This document shows positions 28,037-37,109 of a stretch of 64,000 bases of DNA, piece after piece (position 1 is the first letter of the stretch; each line of letters opens with the position of its first letter). Position numbers and translations under genes: made by a program. The stretch comes from Bacillus ectoiniformans (GTDB lineage: Bacteria; Bacillota; Bacilli; Bacillales; Domibacillaceae): the NCBI RefSeq assembly GCF_016908875.1, contig NZ_JAFBES010000013.1, forward strand, positions 26,772 to 90,771. Direction: 5' to 3'. Under the pieces are notes generated by a model that saw only the letters and a program-made list of their open reading frames with translations, did no database searches and was not told the origin of the DNA.

Positions 28037-28993
28037 TTATCTTGTTTTTAATGTCGATCTTTTGACTTTTGGAAGAATTTTTTCTAAAGGCACTTTTCTT
28101 TCACGCGTCCAAGTACTTTCGTTTTCATAGTCAAAAGCTTCAAGAAATTGAATGACTTCTTTGACAATCGGAGTAGGTGTGGATGCTCCTGCTGTGATGG
28201 CGACTGTTTTCACATCTTTCAGCCACTCAATCTCTATTTCAGTTACATCAGAAACACGGTAAGCCTTCGTTCCTGCAATCTGTTCTGATACCTGGGCTAA
28301 GCGATTGGAGTTATTGCTTTTAGGATCGCCGACAACGATCAATAAATCAGCCTCTTTTGCCTGCTCTGCAACAGCTTCTTGACGTACTTGTGTAGCCAGG
28401 CAAATTTCCTGGTGCATTTTAGCATGAGGATATTTTTCCTGAATCTTGTCCATGATATCAGCCACATCCCACTGGCTCATCGTTGTCTGATTAGTGACAA
28501 GAATTTTCTCGTTGTCAATGTGAAGAGCTTCCACATCTGATACATTCTCTACTAGGCGCACAATATCTGGTGCAACTCCAACAGCACCCTCCGGCTCCGG
28601 ATGGCCCTTTTTCCCAATGTAAATAATATGGTAGCCTTCTGCTTTTTTTTCACGGATTAAGTCGTGGGTTTTCGTTACATCAGGACAGGTGGCATCGATG
28701 GAAATCAGGTTTTTTTGTTCGGCGATCTGTCTGACTTCAGGTGATACGCCATGAGCAGTAAAGATAATCGTTCCCTCGTTTACTTTCTCGATGATTTCTT
28801 TACGGTTCGATCCATCGAGTGTGATGATCCCCTCCTGTTCAAAGGCATCAGTGACATGCTGGTTATGAACGATCTGTCCCAATATGTAAATGGGTCTCGG
28901 CAGGTTTTTATCTAAAGCGGCATTGCGCGCAATCACCATCGCATCGACAACACCGTAACAATAGCCTCTTGGGGCAATCTTAATAATATTCAT
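28037..28993 (-). CDS. ispH: 4-hydroxy-3-methylbut-2-enyl diphosphate reductase IspH
   Basis: IspH does the last step of the MEP pathway, reducing HMBPP to IPP and DMAPP. The 318-residue chain has the three cluster cysteines in GYCYGV (C12), DATCPDV and [10 protein letters not shown], plus the ligand-binding TAHGVSP and SKNNSNRL. The start ATG is 8 bases after AGGAGG on the minus strand. It has its own promoter (29083-29111) and an 80-base leader. ispG of the same pathway lies 9 kb away in this window. Confidence 0.96.
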   Translation of the reverse strand: MNIIKIAPRGYCYGVVDAMVIARNAALDKNLPRPIYILGQIVHNQHVTDAFEQEGIITLDGSNRKEIIEKVNEGTIIFTAHGVSPEVRQIAEQKNLISIDATCPDVTKTHDLIREKKAEGYHIIYIGKKGHPEPEGAVGVAPDIVRLVENVSDVEALHIDNEKILVTNQTTMSQWDVADIMDKIQEKYPHAKMHQEICLATQVRQEAVAEQAKEADLLIVVGDPKSNNSNRLAQVSEQIAGTKAYRVSDVTEIEIEWLKDVKTVAITAGASTPTPIVKEVIQFLEAFDYENESTWTRERKVPLEKILPKVKRSTLKTR

Positions 28994-29082
28994 AAAAAGT
29001 CCTCCTATATATATTCTCGGAGTGAGGTGCCAACCCCATCATCGGGGCTCCATGGATAGAAGCATTCTCTTTATCCTACCTT

Positions 29083-29111
29083 ATTATATAGGAGGTTTGA
29101 TATCTTTACAA
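29083..29111 (-). promoter_or_regulatory. Sigma-A promoter of ispH
   Basis: On the minus strand TTGTAA (29111-29106), 17-base spacer, perfect TATAAT (29088-29083). The predicted leader of about 80 bases contains a GCCCC-GATGAT-GGGGT hairpin (about 29032-29048). Confidence 0.85.
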
Positions 29112-29137
29112 AACAAAGCTTTAGCATGCGTATCCAG

Positions 29138-29707
29138 TTAAATATAAAGCTTGGGCTTAGAGACCCCCTGTTGCTGTTTGGGCTTGCTTTGAGGCAATGC
29201 TTGCTGCTGTTTGGCAGCGGTTTGAGGCTTTTTCTTAACTGCAGGTTCTGATGAATGAGTAGAATCGCTTTTTTTACTCGGTTTGCTCTCTTTATTCTTC
29301 TCTTCCGCTGATTCTGATTCAAGGTCAGGCAGGTTTTTTAACCCTCGATACAGCTTCCACATGGCAGGCAAATTTTTGACGATGGGTCCGTATTGCTGAA
29401 CCATCGGCCCCATTTGCTGCATCGTTTGCAAAAACTGCTGAGTATTGGCCAGCATGTCTTGAAGGGAAGCGGGATTAGCTAATTTTTGCGCTGCGGGTGA
29501 AATGAAGGAACCTGCAGCCCTTTGGCGTTCGAATCCAGTCAGCGCTTTTCCGCCCGATCCTCCCTTTTTGCTCAGCAAGTTTCTTAGAAAACCTCCCCGT
29601 CCTCTAGGCCGCTTGGGCATATGAGGAGGCATGCTATAGGGAGGGTAAGCTCTAGGGAAGCTGTACGGGGAGCCGGGATGGTTTCTAGGCTGGAATGGAG
29701 GCATCAT
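29138..29707 (-). CDS. yqfQ: YqfQ/VrrA-family low-complexity protein
   Basis: This 189-residue protein matches the position and composition of YqfQ (VrrA family), function unknown. The first 45 residues are rich in proline, methionine, tyrosine and arginine (PFQPRNHPGSPYSFPRAYPP), followed by a glycine/lysine-rich part, a possible helical core (LQDMLANTQQFLQTMQQMGPMVQQYGPIVKNLPAMWKLYRGL, split here by function) and a low-complexity K/S/Q tail. The start is ATG 29707 after AAAGGA; an upstream in-frame ATG at 29722 precedes that site. It resembles spore-associated proteins in composition, which is inference. It lies upstream of the ispH promoter on the same strand. Confidence 0.75.
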   Translation of the reverse strand: MMPPFQPRNHPGSPYSFPRAYPPYSMPPHMPKRPRGRGGFLRNLLSKKGGSGGKALTGFERQRAAGSFISPAAQKLANPASLQDMLANTQQFLQTMQQMGPMVQQYGPIVKNLPAMWKLYRGLKNLPDLESESAEEKNKESKPSKKSDSTHSSEPAVKKKPQTAAKQQQALPQSKPKQQQGVSKPKLYI

Positions 29708-29892
29708 GATCAATCCTTTCAAATAGTTTATTTTTCATATTATTGTATGCGGCAATCTTTAAAACGTTTAAACTGCGCCAAGCGGTAAAATACTGAATAG
29801 TACAATATTCGTCAAAACTTTGATTTATTGCGGTTTTTATTATACTATCAAGGTGGAGTAAAAGGCTTATTTAGCACAAAGGAGTGTCACTA

Positions 29893-31218
29893 TTGACAAA
29901 AAAAACATTTGAAAGTTATGGTTTTCAGCCATTTCTCAATAAAGGAATTGCCGATTTAGGTTTTAAACAGCCGACAGAAATTCAAGAACGCATGATGCCA
30001 TTAATCATTAAAGGCGAAAGTGCGATTGGCCAATCCCAAACAGGAACAGGAAAAACTCATTCCTACCTTTTGCCGATTTTAGATAAAATTAATCCAGCTC
30101 AGCATGACGTTCAAGCTGTTATTACTGCCCCTACACGAGAACTGGCTAATCAAATCTACCAGGAAATTTTAAAACTGACGAAGTTTTCAGAAGAAGAAAT
30201 TACAGCCCGCTGCTACATGGGCGGTACAGATAAACAGCGTGATATCGACAGATTAAAAACCCAGCCGCATATTATTGTGGGAACCCCGGGCCGAATTAAC
30301 GACTTAGTAAAAGAACAAGCATTATTTGTTCATAAAGCTAATTTCCTTGTCATTGATGAAGCAGATCTAATGCTTGATATGGGATTTATCGTTGATGTCG
30401 ATCAAATTGCCGGAAGAATGCCTGAGAAGCTGCAAATGCTTGTATTCTCAGCGACTATTCCACAGAAATTAAAGCCGTTTCTTAAAAAATACATGGAGAA
30501 TCCAGAATATGTGCATGTACAGCCAAAGCATCTTTCAGCTGAAAACATTAAGCATGTTCTAGTTCCAAAAAAGAGCCGGGAGAAAATTGATCTTTTGCAT
30601 GATATGCTGAAGGCTTATAATCCTTACTTGGCTGTTGTATTCACTAATACGAAGCAAAAAGCTGACGAAGTAGCGAATGCTTTATTAGAAAAAGGATTAA
30701 AAGTTGGCCGGATTCATGGTGACCTTACTCCGCGTGACCGTAAGCGAGTAATGAAGCAAATTCATGATCTTGAGTTTCAATATATTGTAGCAACAGATTT
30801 AGCAGCTAGAGGAATTGACATTGAAGGAATTAGCCATGTCATCAATTACGAACTGCCAAGAGATCTTGATTTCTATGTTCACCGAGCGGGAAGAACAGCT
30901 CGTGCCGGTTTCTCAGGCATTTGTTCAACGATTTACATGCCAAGTGATGAAGATGCGATTGCCCGTCTTGAAAAATTAGGCATTTCGTTCAGCCATGCCG
31001 ATTTGCGTGCGGGTGAGTGGGTAGAGTTAAATGACCGCAACCAACGTAAAAAGCGCGAAAAAGGTGTAGACGAAATCGATAAGAAAGCAAGTTCGATCGT
31101 TCGCAAACCTAAAAAGGTAAAGCCAGGTTATAAGAAGAAAATGCAAAGAGAAATTGTGTCATATAAAAAGCGTGAACGCCGGTTAGAATCTAAGCGAAAT
31201 AATACAAAAAAGAAATAA
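29893..31218 (+). CDS. cshB: DEAD-box RNA helicase CshB
   Basis: An ATP-dependent RNA helicase of the CshB (YqfR) type, linked to cold growth and mRNA handling. The 441-residue protein has Q motif GFKQPTEIQ, motif I QTGTGKT, Ia PTRELANQ, Ib TPGRI, II DEAD, III SAT, V ATDLAARGID and VI HRAGRTARAG, then a strongly basic C-terminal tail. I place the start at TTG 29893, after AAAGGAGTG (29878-29886) and matching the family start; a GTG at 29884 lies inside that ribosome site. It is followed by a terminator and then nfo. Confidence 0.93.
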   Translation: MTKKTFESYGFQPFLNKGIADLGFKQPTEIQERMMPLIIKGESAIGQSQTGTGKTHSYLLPILDKINPAQHDVQAVITAPTRELANQIYQEILKLTKFSEEEITARCYMGGTDKQRDIDRLKTQPHIIVGTPGRINDLVKEQALFVHKANFLVIDEADLMLDMGFIVDVDQIAGRMPEKLQMLVFSATIPQKLKPFLKKYMENPEYVHVQPKHLSAENIKHVLVPKKSREKIDLLHDMLKAYNPYLAVVFTNTKQKADEVANALLEKGLKVGRIHGDLTPRDRKRVMKQIHDLEFQYIVATDLAARGIDIEGISHVINYELPRDLDFYVHRAGRTARAGFSGICSTIYMPSDEDAIARLEKLGISFSHADLRAGEWVELNDRNQRKKREKGVDEIDKKASSIVRKPKKVKPGYKKKMQREIVSYKKRERRLESKRNNTKKK

Positions 31219-31233
31219 CTGGTGCAGGGTGAC

Positions 31234-31257
31234 GGCTCGCTTTTAGCGGGCCTTTTT
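31234..31257 (+). terminator. Intrinsic terminator after cshB
   Basis: GGCTCGC pairs with GCGGGCC (one G-T pair) around TTTTA, then five T. Confidence 0.88.
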
Positions 31258-31330
31258 AAATAGAAATGAACGGCAAATGCACTTTATTTTGACCAGGGCA
31301 TTAAGCAATTTTTGTAAAGGAGAGGTAAAC

Positions 31331-32224
31331 ATGTTAAAGATCGGATCTCACGTGTCAATGAGCGGCAAGAAAATGCTGCTAGGAGCAAGTGAAGAAGCTG
31401 CTTCCTACGGCGCAACTACATTTATGGTGTATACAGGCGCGCCGCAAAACACGCGCAGAAAAAAGATTGAAGACCTGAATATTGAAAAGGGCCATTTACA
31501 TATGAAAGAACATGGTTTAGCAGATATGGTCGTGCATGCACCATACATTATCAATATCGGGAACTCAAAAAACCCAGACACATTTGAACTCGGAGTGAAC
31601 TTTTTGAGAACGGAAATTGAGCGGACAGAAGCTCTTGGCGCGAAACAAATTGTCTTGCATCCGGGTGCCCATGTGGGAGAGGGAACAGAAGCTGGAATCA
31701 AAAAAATTATTGAAGGGTTGAATGAAGTATTAACCAAAGATCAACCTGTGCAAATTGCTTTAGAAACGATGGCAGGCAAAGGTTCAGAATGCGGACGTAA
31801 TTTCGAAGAGCTGGCGATGATTTTTGATGGCGTGCATTTAAATGAAAAATTGTCTGTCTGCTTTGACACTTGTCATACTCATGATGCCGGTTATAATATC
31901 AAAACGGATTTCGATGGGGTACTGGAGCAGTTCGATCACTTTATAGGCATTGAAAATCTTAAAGTTCTGCATATTAATGACAGTAAAAATGAATGCGGCG
32001 CCCGTAAAGACCGCCATGAAAATATCGGGTTTGGCCACATTGGGTTTGATGCGTTGAATTATATTGTTCATCACCCGCAGTTAATGGATGTGCCGAAAAT
32101 TTTAGAAACACCGTACGTCGGAGAAGATAAAAAAACGAGCAAACCTCCTTATAAGCATGAAATTGACATGCTGAAAGCGAAAACGTTCGATCCGGCCGTC
32201 CTTGAAAAAATTATGGCTCAATGA
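31331..32224 (+). CDS. nfo: Deoxyribonuclease IV / AP endonuclease Nfo
   Basis: Nfo (YqfS) cleaves abasic sites in DNA base-excision repair and helps protect spore DNA. The 297-residue TIM-barrel protein carries the three-zinc ligand motifs: [35 protein letters not shown] and [26 protein letters not shown] (split by function). The start ATG 31331 follows AAAGGAGAGG; the frame is open further upstream without family support. It shares a bidirectional terminator with the convergent yqfT. Confidence 0.96.
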   Translation: MLKIGSHVSMSGKKMLLGASEEAASYGATTFMVYTGAPQNTRRKKIEDLNIEKGHLHMKEHGLADMVVHAPYIINIGNSKNPDTFELGVNFLRTEIERTEALGAKQIVLHPGAHVGEGTEAGIKKIIEGLNEVLTKDQPVQIALETMAGKGSECGRNFEELAMIFDGVHLNEKLSVCFDTCHTHDAGYNIKTDFDGVLEQFDHFIGIENLKVLHINDSKNECGARKDRHENIGFGHIGFDALNYIVHHPQLMDVPKILETPYVGEDKKTSKPPYKHEIDMLKAKTFDPAVLEKIMAQ

Positions 32225-32226
32225 TG

Positions 32227-32261
32227 AAAACAGCCGCATGGAAATGTATGCGGCTGTTTTT
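32227..32261. terminator. Terminator between nfo and yqfT
   Basis: AAAACAGCCGCAT (32227-32239) and its perfect complement (32248-32260) with T run on the plus side; it lies between convergent genes and may serve both. Confidence 0.92.
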
Positions 32262-32270
32262 GTGCAGGCT

Positions 32271-32525
32271 TCAGTTTACGAACATAGAAAATACCCGATT
32301 GATCTGCCGGGCTGTTTGCGGGCTTGTGGCTTTAGCGATTTCACGAAGCAGCTGAGCTCTTTCTTTCTCATTAAATAAGTCTACTCTTCGCTTGCGGACA
32401 CAGGCTGCTACTTTTTCAGCCTCGTCTTCACTAAGAGGGATATTCAGCTGTTTTGCATACTTTAACAGCTCTTTGCCTGTGATTGCTTGAGCTTTTTGAT
32501 TAATCATATGCTGAATAAGTTTCAT
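32271..32525 (-). CDS. yqfT: YqfT-family (DUF2624) protein
   Basis: The 84-residue helical protein matches DUF2624 (YqfT), a small soluble family of Bacillaceae with no known function. Typical sequence includes MINQKAQAITGKELLKYAKQ and SPQTARQINRVFSMF. The start ATG follows AAAGGAGTGA on the minus strand. The 150 bases upstream show nothing else supported. Confidence 0.85.
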   Translation of the reverse strand: MKLIQHMINQKAQAITGKELLKYAKQLNIPLSEDEAEKVAACVRKRRVDLFNEKERAQLLREIAKATSPQTARQINRVFSMFVN

Positions 32526-32675
32526 GCACCGTCACTCCTTTATCTCGTCTTTCTAACCTATGAAAGAAGAAGGGAGGACGTGAGTAAAAGTTCAGTGAAA
32601 AAGGGGAATTTTTAGCAGAGACATGGACGAGTAGAAATTTGTACTTGGCTCGCACTTTAATCAATGCTTCAGTAT

Positions 32676-32704
32676 AAAAAAACTGCCGGCCATGCCGGCA
32701 GTTT
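32676..32704 (-). terminator. Intrinsic terminator of yqfU
   Basis: On the minus strand AAACTGCCGGC pairs with GCCGGCAGTTT around ATG, followed by a T run. Confidence 0.95.
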
Positions 32705-32728
32705 GCTGTAAAAAGAGTTCTTTTTTAG

Positions 32729-33628
32729 TTAATGGATGTCACGCTTTTTAAAGCGGCCGCCGCGGACTTCAGCAATATCAGCGACTGCTAAAAAGGCGCT
32801 AGGATCGATTTCTTCTACGATTAATTTCAGTTTGGCTTCTTCAAGCCTTGTAATTACGCAAAAGATCACTTTTTTATCGTCGCCTGTATAAGCTCCTTCA
32901 CCTTTTAAGTAAGTCACTCCACGGCCTAACCGGGCAAGAACAGCTTCGCCAATATCTTTGTGCTGATCACTGATGATCCAGGCGGATTTAGACTGATCTA
33001 AACCTTCAATAACAATATCGATCGTTTTAAACGTAATGAAGTAGGCGAGAATAGAATACATCGCCCGGTCCCATCCGAAGACAAAACCGCCCCAGCTGAA
33101 AATAAAGATATTGAAAAACATAATTAATTCTCCGACCGAGAACGGTACGCGCTTATTCAATAAAATAGCCAGAATTTCCGTCCCGTCTAATGATCCGCCG
33201 TAACGGATCACGAGGCCTACTCCTACGCCGAGGACAATTCCCCCAAAGACAGAAGCTAAAAGCATGTCATCAGTAAAAGCGGGCACATGGTGCAAGTATG
33301 TAGTGGATAACGATAAAACCGCTATACCGAATAAGGTGGATATGGCAAATGTTTTACCGATTTGTTTATACCCAATAAAGAAGAAAGGAATATTGAGGAA
33401 GAAAAGAAAAAGTCCTAATTTGATTCCTGATAAATGTGAGAGGATAATGGAGATTCCTACAATTCCTCCATCCATAATTAGATTAGGAACAAGAAACACT
33501 TCAATTCCAATGGCCATGAGAATGGCACCGAGCACAATGAAAGCTGTCCGTTTAGCAATTTTTAATTTCGTCAGCCCTCTATGCTGAATATGTTCATTAA
33601 TTTGCTGCTGCAGCATTTTCTGGTCCAT
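32729..33628 (-). CDS. yqfU: YitT-family membrane protein YqfU
   Basis: A 299-residue YitT/YqfU family protein of unknown transport or sensory role. It has about five or six membrane helices (about 28-190; GAILMAIGIEVFLVPNLIMDGGIVGISIIL, split by function, is the signature) and a cytosolic C-terminal DUF2179 domain (about 220-299, KKVIFCVITRLEEAKLK). The start is ATG 33628, 5 bases after AAAGGCGGA; the longer open frame to 33679 lacks a ribosome site. It is divergent from the zinc importer genes; a Fur-family-like half-site at 33695-33709 lies in its promoter region. Confidence 0.88.
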   Translation of the reverse strand: MDQKMLQQQINEHIQHRGLTKLKIAKRTAFIVLGAILMAIGIEVFLVPNLIMDGGIVGISIILSHLSGIKLGLFLFFLNIPFFFIGYKQIGKTFAISTLFGIAVLSLSTTYLHHVPAFTDDMLLASVFGGIVLGVGVGLVIRYGGSLDGTEILAILLNKRVPFSVGELIMFFNIFIFSWGGFVFGWDRAMYSILAYFITFKTIDIVIEGLDQSKSAWIISDQHKDIGEAVLARLGRGVTYLKGEGAYTGDDKKVIFCVITRLEEAKLKLIVEEIDPSAFLAVADIAEVRGGRFKKRDIH

Positions 33629-33694
33629 GACATTCCGCCTTTCTAAACTGTATTGCATTTGCAGTATTTGCAGTGACACTTTTTATTTTACCAT

Positions 33695-33709
33695 ACATGA
33701 TCGTTATCA
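33695..33709. promoter_or_regulatory. Weak Fur-family operator-like sequence
   Basis: On the minus strand TGATAACGATCATGT matches the left half of the Fur pattern TGATAATnATTATCA (6 of 7) and the right half poorly (4 of 7). It lies between candidate -35 and -10 boxes of yqfU. Confidence 0.3.
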
Positions 33710-33790
33710 AATAATGATATGTCATAAATGGCCGGCTCATAAGGCTTTATCAATTGTTCAATTTTTGTATTAGACTAGATCGCTTCTTGG

Positions 33791-33819
33791 TTTACTTTTA
33801 ATAGTAGTTCATGTATACT
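33791..33819 (+). promoter_or_regulatory. Promoter of the zinc importer operon
   Basis: TTTACT (33791-33796), 17-base spacer, TATACT (33814-33819) preceded by TG. Transcription would start near 33826. Confidence 0.65.
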
Positions 33820-33831
33820 TCTAATGTTCTT

Positions 33832-33850
33832 AAATCGTAACAATTCTTAA
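33832..33850 (+). promoter_or_regulatory. Zur-box-like operator
   Basis: AAATCGTAACAATTCTTAA resembles the Bacillus Zur box AAATCGTAATnATTACGATTT: the left half is 8 of 9, the right half is degenerate. It sits just after the predicted transcription start, and zur is the third gene of the operon. Confidence 0.55.
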
Positions 33851-33863
33851 AGGAGACATTTAC

Positions 33864-34628
33864 GTGGCTCAAACACCTGTCATTAATATCAAGAATTTAT
33901 CCTACCGTTATGACCGAAATAATGTGCTGGAGAATATTCAATTAACTGTCCCTAAAGGGGCATTTTTAGGTTTAGTCGGTCCCAACGGATCAGGCAAATC
34001 CACTCTTTTAAAACTTATATTGGGATTGCTTAAGGTGAAGGAGGGCGAAATACAGTTATTTGGCCAGCCGCAGGAAAAGTTTAAAGAATGGGATCAGATT
34101 GGCTATGTATCTCAAAAGGCTAATTCATTTAATACCGGTTTTCCTGCTACAGTATATGAAGTGGTGGCCAGCGGATTGACTAAAAAAATTGGCCTGTTTA
34201 AATATGTGGGCACGAAAGAGAAAGAGGAAATCAAAAAAGCCATTGCCGCGGTAGGCATGGAAGATTTTCTTCAGCGTAATATCGGAGAACTATCGGGCGG
34301 CCAGCAGCAGCGAGTATTTATTGCACGGGCGATTGTGTCTAAACCTGAACTGTTAATTCTCGATGAACCGACTGTCGGTATTGATAGTAAAAATGTGAAA
34401 TCTTTTTATGATATGCTCGCCTTTTTAAACAAAGATATGGGCATTACGTTACTGCTGGTGACTCATGATATTGGGATTGTCAGCGACAAAGTGACACATG
34501 TCGCCTGTTTGAATAAGTTTTTGCATTTTCATGGAAGCATGCAGCAATTTGAAAGACTGGATGAGCAGGATATTTCCCAATTGTATGGACATGGAATTCA
34601 TCTGCTGGATCATAATCATGATCATTAG
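33864..34628 (+). CDS. znuC: Zinc ABC transporter ATP-binding protein (ZnuC/AdcC type)
   Basis: The ATPase of a metal ABC importer, 254 residues. It has Walker A GPNGSGKST, Q-loop GYVSQKAN, signature LSGGQQQRV, Walker B LLILDEPTVG and switch H in LLVTHDIG. A histidine-rich C-terminus (HGIHLLDHNHDH) is typical of zinc systems. The start is GTG 33864 after AAAGGAGA. It is followed by its permease and zur, so zinc is the probable substrate; manganese is less likely. No solute-binding lipoprotein gene is present here, so it must be encoded elsewhere. Confidence 0.9.
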   Translation: MAQTPVINIKNLSYRYDRNNVLENIQLTVPKGAFLGLVGPNGSGKSTLLKLILGLLKVKEGEIQLFGQPQEKFKEWDQIGYVSQKANSFNTGFPATVYEVVASGLTKKIGLFKYVGTKEKEEIKKAIAAVGMEDFLQRNIGELSGGQQQRVFIARAIVSKPELLILDEPTVGIDSKNVKSFYDMLAFLNKDMGITLLLVTHDIGIVSDKVTHVACLNKFLHFHGSMQQFERLDEQDISQLYGHGIHLLDHNHDH

Positions 34629-34640
34629 GAGGGCAGAGAG

Positions 34641-35474
34641 ATGATTGAAGCGATTTTTCAATATGAATTTTTACAGAATGCCTTTTTAACGGGCATTATT
34701 ATCGGAGTTATTGCTCCTTTGCTTGGAGCGTTTATTGTTGTCAGGCGGCTGTCACTGATTGCGGATGCGCTAAGCCATGTAACGTTGGCTGGAATCGCTG
34801 CAGGGCTGTATTTCAGTCAGACCTTTGCTTTTATGTCCTGGGTGAATCCGTTATATACAGGAATGGTGTTTTCTGTTGGCGGATCCATCTTTATTGAAAG
34901 GCTGCGGATGGTTTATAAGCATTACCAGGAGCTGGCTATTCCAATTATCCTTTCAGGCGGAATAGGCATTAGTGTTATTTTCATTTCATTAGCGGATGGT
35001 TTTAATACGGACTTATTCAGTTATTTATTTGGGAGTGTGAGCGCAGTCAGCCGAGCAGATTTAATGGCGATCAGCGCGATCAGTATTATCGTCATTGCGA
35101 CAGTCATTTTGCTTTATAAGGAATTATTTTTGCTGTCCTTTGATGAAGATCATGCGAAAGCGTCGGGTCTGCCTGCCAAAACGATTCACTTTATTTTTAT
35201 CGTACTGGTCGCGCTAGTCATTGCCGCGTCTATGCGGATTATTGGCGTATTATTAGTATCGGCACTGATGACTTTGCCTGTGGCGGCAAGCATGAGATTA
35301 GCGAAAGGGTTTAAACAGACCATTTTCTTTTCTGTACTGTTTGGAGAAATAGCAGTGATTGCCGGTTTATTCAGCGCCTTTTATTTAGATTTGGCTCCAG
35401 GGGGGACAATTGTCGTTTCTTCGATTATAATTTTATTAGCGGTTATTTCTATTAAAAGAGTCGGTAAACGTTAG
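34641..35474 (+). CDS. znuB: Zinc ABC transporter permease (ZnuB/AdcB type)
   Basis: The 277-residue permease belongs to the ABC-3 metal family with about eight membrane helices. Signatures are [25 protein letters not shown], with its cytosolic coupling region, and the later [19 protein letters not shown]. It starts 12 bases after znuC, after GGAGGGCAGAGAG. With ZnuC it forms a high-affinity zinc uptake channel in the membrane; the extracellular binding protein is not in this window. Its stop lies 13 bases before zur. Confidence 0.92.
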   Translation: MIEAIFQYEFLQNAFLTGIIIGVIAPLLGAFIVVRRLSLIADALSHVTLAGIAAGLYFSQTFAFMSWVNPLYTGMVFSVGGSIFIERLRMVYKHYQELAIPIILSGGIGISVIFISLADGFNTDLFSYLFGSVSAVSRADLMAISAISIIVIATVILLYKELFLLSFDEDHAKASGLPAKTIHFIFIVLVALVIAASMRIIGVLLVSALMTLPVAASMRLAKGFKQTIFFSVLFGEIAVIAGLFSAFYLDLAPGGTIVVSSIIILLAVISIKRVGKR

Positions 35475-35487
35475 CGGGGTGAAGACA

Positions 35488-35910
35488 TTGAACTTAACTC
35501 AAGCCATGGACTTATTAAAGCAAAAAGGCTATAAGCATACAGGCAAGCGGGAGGATATGCTGGCATTATTTGCGAAGCATGACAAATATTTAACGGCCAA
35601 GGATGTCCTAGAGCATATGAAATCGAGTTATCCAGGGCTTAGCTTTGATACAATATATCGGAATTTGGCACTGTTTGTAAGCCTGGGTATTTTTGAGGAG
35701 ACAGAATTATCTGGTGAACGTCATTTTCGATTTACCTGTTCACATACGGAGCACCACCATCACTTTATTTGTCTTGAATGCGGCAAAACGCGTGAAATAC
35801 ACATGTGTCCGATGGATCGAATTGAACAGCTTCCGGGCTATGAAATATCTGGCCATAAATTCGAAATTTACGGTGCTTGCCCTGAGTGCAGCGAATTAAC
35901 AAGTAAGTAG
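35488..35910 (+). CDS. zur: Zinc uptake regulator Zur (Fur family)
   Basis: Zur represses zinc uptake genes when zinc is plentiful. The 140-residue protein has a winged helix DNA-binding domain ([29 protein letters not shown]) and a metal domain with [13 protein letters not shown] and CPEC for the regulatory and structural zincs. The start is TTG 35488, 6 bases after GGGGTG, matching the family start MN-x-QA-LLK; the GTG at 35479 is part of the ribosome site. It is encoded with its likely targets znuC and znuB, behind a Zur-like box. Confidence 0.93.
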   Translation: MNLTQAMDLLKQKGYKHTGKREDMLALFAKHDKYLTAKDVLEHMKSSYPGLSFDTIYRNLALFVSLGIFEETELSGERHFRFTCSHTEHHHHFICLECGKTREIHMCPMDRIEQLPGYEISGHKFEIYGACPECSELTSK

Positions 35911-35924
35911 AAATAGGGCAAAAA

Positions 35925-35966
35925 GCAAAAAGAAGAAGCATCTCGAAAGATGCTTCTTCTTTTTGC
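35925..35966. terminator. Bidirectional terminator between zur and yqfW
   Basis: A perfect 19-base stem (35925-35943 with 35948-35966) and loop CGAA between convergent genes, with A/T-rich flanks on both sides. Confidence 0.95.
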
Positions 35967-35967
35967 T

Positions 35968-36543
35968 TTATTTGTTTTCTCTATCCCAATTTTCCACCCA
36001 TCGCTCAGCTTCTTTCCAATTATTGACTCGAATGACTCCTTCAGGAATCGGGTCTTGGTTATAAGGGGTATTAAATAGCAGAACGGGAATATTAATTTCT
36101 TCATGAATCATCACAGCATTATCATGTTTGTCTTCAAAGAAAATGTCCACATTATGTGCTTTCGCTGCCTTTAATTTATCATGTGAACCAATCAGTTCAA
36201 TATGATCGTACCAAATATCTTTTTCGTGAAACCATTGTTCCGTGACTTCAAATAAATGGCTGCGTCTGGCACTGATAAAATATAGCTGGAATTGTTTTTT
36301 CCATTTATTTAATACTAGTTCAGCTCCGTTAGCGAGCGGAGAACAGGAGTAGATCACTGGTTCTCTTTCGTTGAACCAATCACGAAAACGCTCCGGTGAA
36401 ATATTTAATGCTTTAGATAAATCATATTGTTTAATATCATCAAGTGTTATGTTTAGTGAAAAATCCTCATTAATAAAGGGAATCAAGCTGGTTGGGCAGG
36501 TAACTGTGCCGTCAATGTCTATTCCAAAGCGTTTTTCTTTCAT
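35968..36543 (-). CDS. yqfW: HAD-family nucleotidase-like protein YqfW
   Basis: A 191-residue HAD-superfamily hydrolase of the 5'(3')-deoxyribonucleotidase (NT5C) group. Motif I is FGIDIDGTVT, with nucleophile and acid aspartates, and motif III/IV is seen as FFEDKHDNAV near residue 150; FISARR serves as motif II. The substrate is probably a nucleoside monophosphate, which is family inference. The start ATG follows AAGGAG on the minus strand. It is convergent with zur, as in B. subtilis. Confidence 0.88.
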   Translation of the reverse strand: MKEKRFGIDIDGTVTCPTSLIPFINEDFSLNITLDDIKQYDLSKALNISPERFRDWFNEREPVIYSCSPLANGAELVLNKWKKQFQLYFISARRSHLFEVTEQWFHEKDIWYDHIELIGSHDKLKAAKAHNVDIFFEDKHDNAVMIHEEINIPVLLFNTPYNQDPIPEGVIRVNNWKEAERWVENWDRENK

Positions 36544-36696
36544 ATCAATGGCTCCTTATTGTCGAATCATGTTCAAAGTGTAACATAAAATTGTCGATGA
36601 TGGTTAGCTCCACGGTGAAATCGAGTTCTGTATATTCTTTTTCTTATCTGCAAACACTAAGAACGCTCTTCAATTATGGAAAGCGGGGGATAAAGA

Positions 36697-37044
36697 GTGA
36701 AGGATCACACGGAACATAAAGAAGCTCTTCGTCATGCAAATGATATGGATACAAGACCTTACATGGAAGAGTCTGCATCAGAGCTCGCCGCTCCGATTCC
36801 TGTGGAGCGCGAAAGACCAGAGCCTCATAGAGAAGAAGTCACTGAGGGCGGCCGAGGGATTGGATATGCGGCTTTAATTTTGTCCATCCTTGCGTTATTC
36901 ACCGTTCCCGTTCTGTTTGGAGCAGCCGGAATCATTTTAGGATTCATGGCAAGAAGACGGGGTTCGGAAGGATTGGGCGCTTGGGCAGTGGGAATTGGTA
37001 CGGTTTCCATCATCATGGGGCTATTTGTCTTGCCGTTCTTTTAA
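36697..37044 (+). CDS. yqfX: YqfX-like small membrane protein (DUF4190)
   Basis: A 115-residue protein. The first 60 residues are polar and acidic (HTEHKEALRHANDMD...), followed by two hydrophobic segments (about 64-86 and 93-114) of the DUF4190 type: ALILSILALFTVPVLFGAAGIILGF and AVGIGTVSIIMGLFVL. The function is unknown. The start is GTG 36697 after GCGGGGGA. It matches yqfX by position. It is convergent with ispG and shares a terminator. Confidence 0.8.
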   Translation: MKDHTEHKEALRHANDMDTRPYMEESASELAAPIPVERERPEPHREEVTEGGRGIGYAALILSILALFTVPVLFGAAGIILGFMARRRGSEGLGAWAVGIGTVSIIMGLFVLPFF

Positions 37045-37083
37045 GAATAGCTGAAGCTGTGGTTGCACATTGAATTGCATAAG

Positions 37084-37109
37084 AAAAGCCTGGCAGCAGC
37101 CAGGCTTTT
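37084..37109. terminator. Bidirectional terminator between yqfX and ispG
   Basis: AAAAGCCTGG pairs with CCAGGCTTTT around CAGCAG; it overlaps the ispG stop codon. The stem is flanked by A4 and T4, so both strands are served. Confidence 0.88.

Noticed and set aside
34100..36650. Minus-strand and alternate open frames over znuC, zur and yqfW
   Set aside because: All are shadows of genes with strong family motifs.
36600..36690. Sigma-F/G-like promoter before yqfX (TGTATA ... CACTA)
   Set aside because: The -10 does not match at acceptable spacing.
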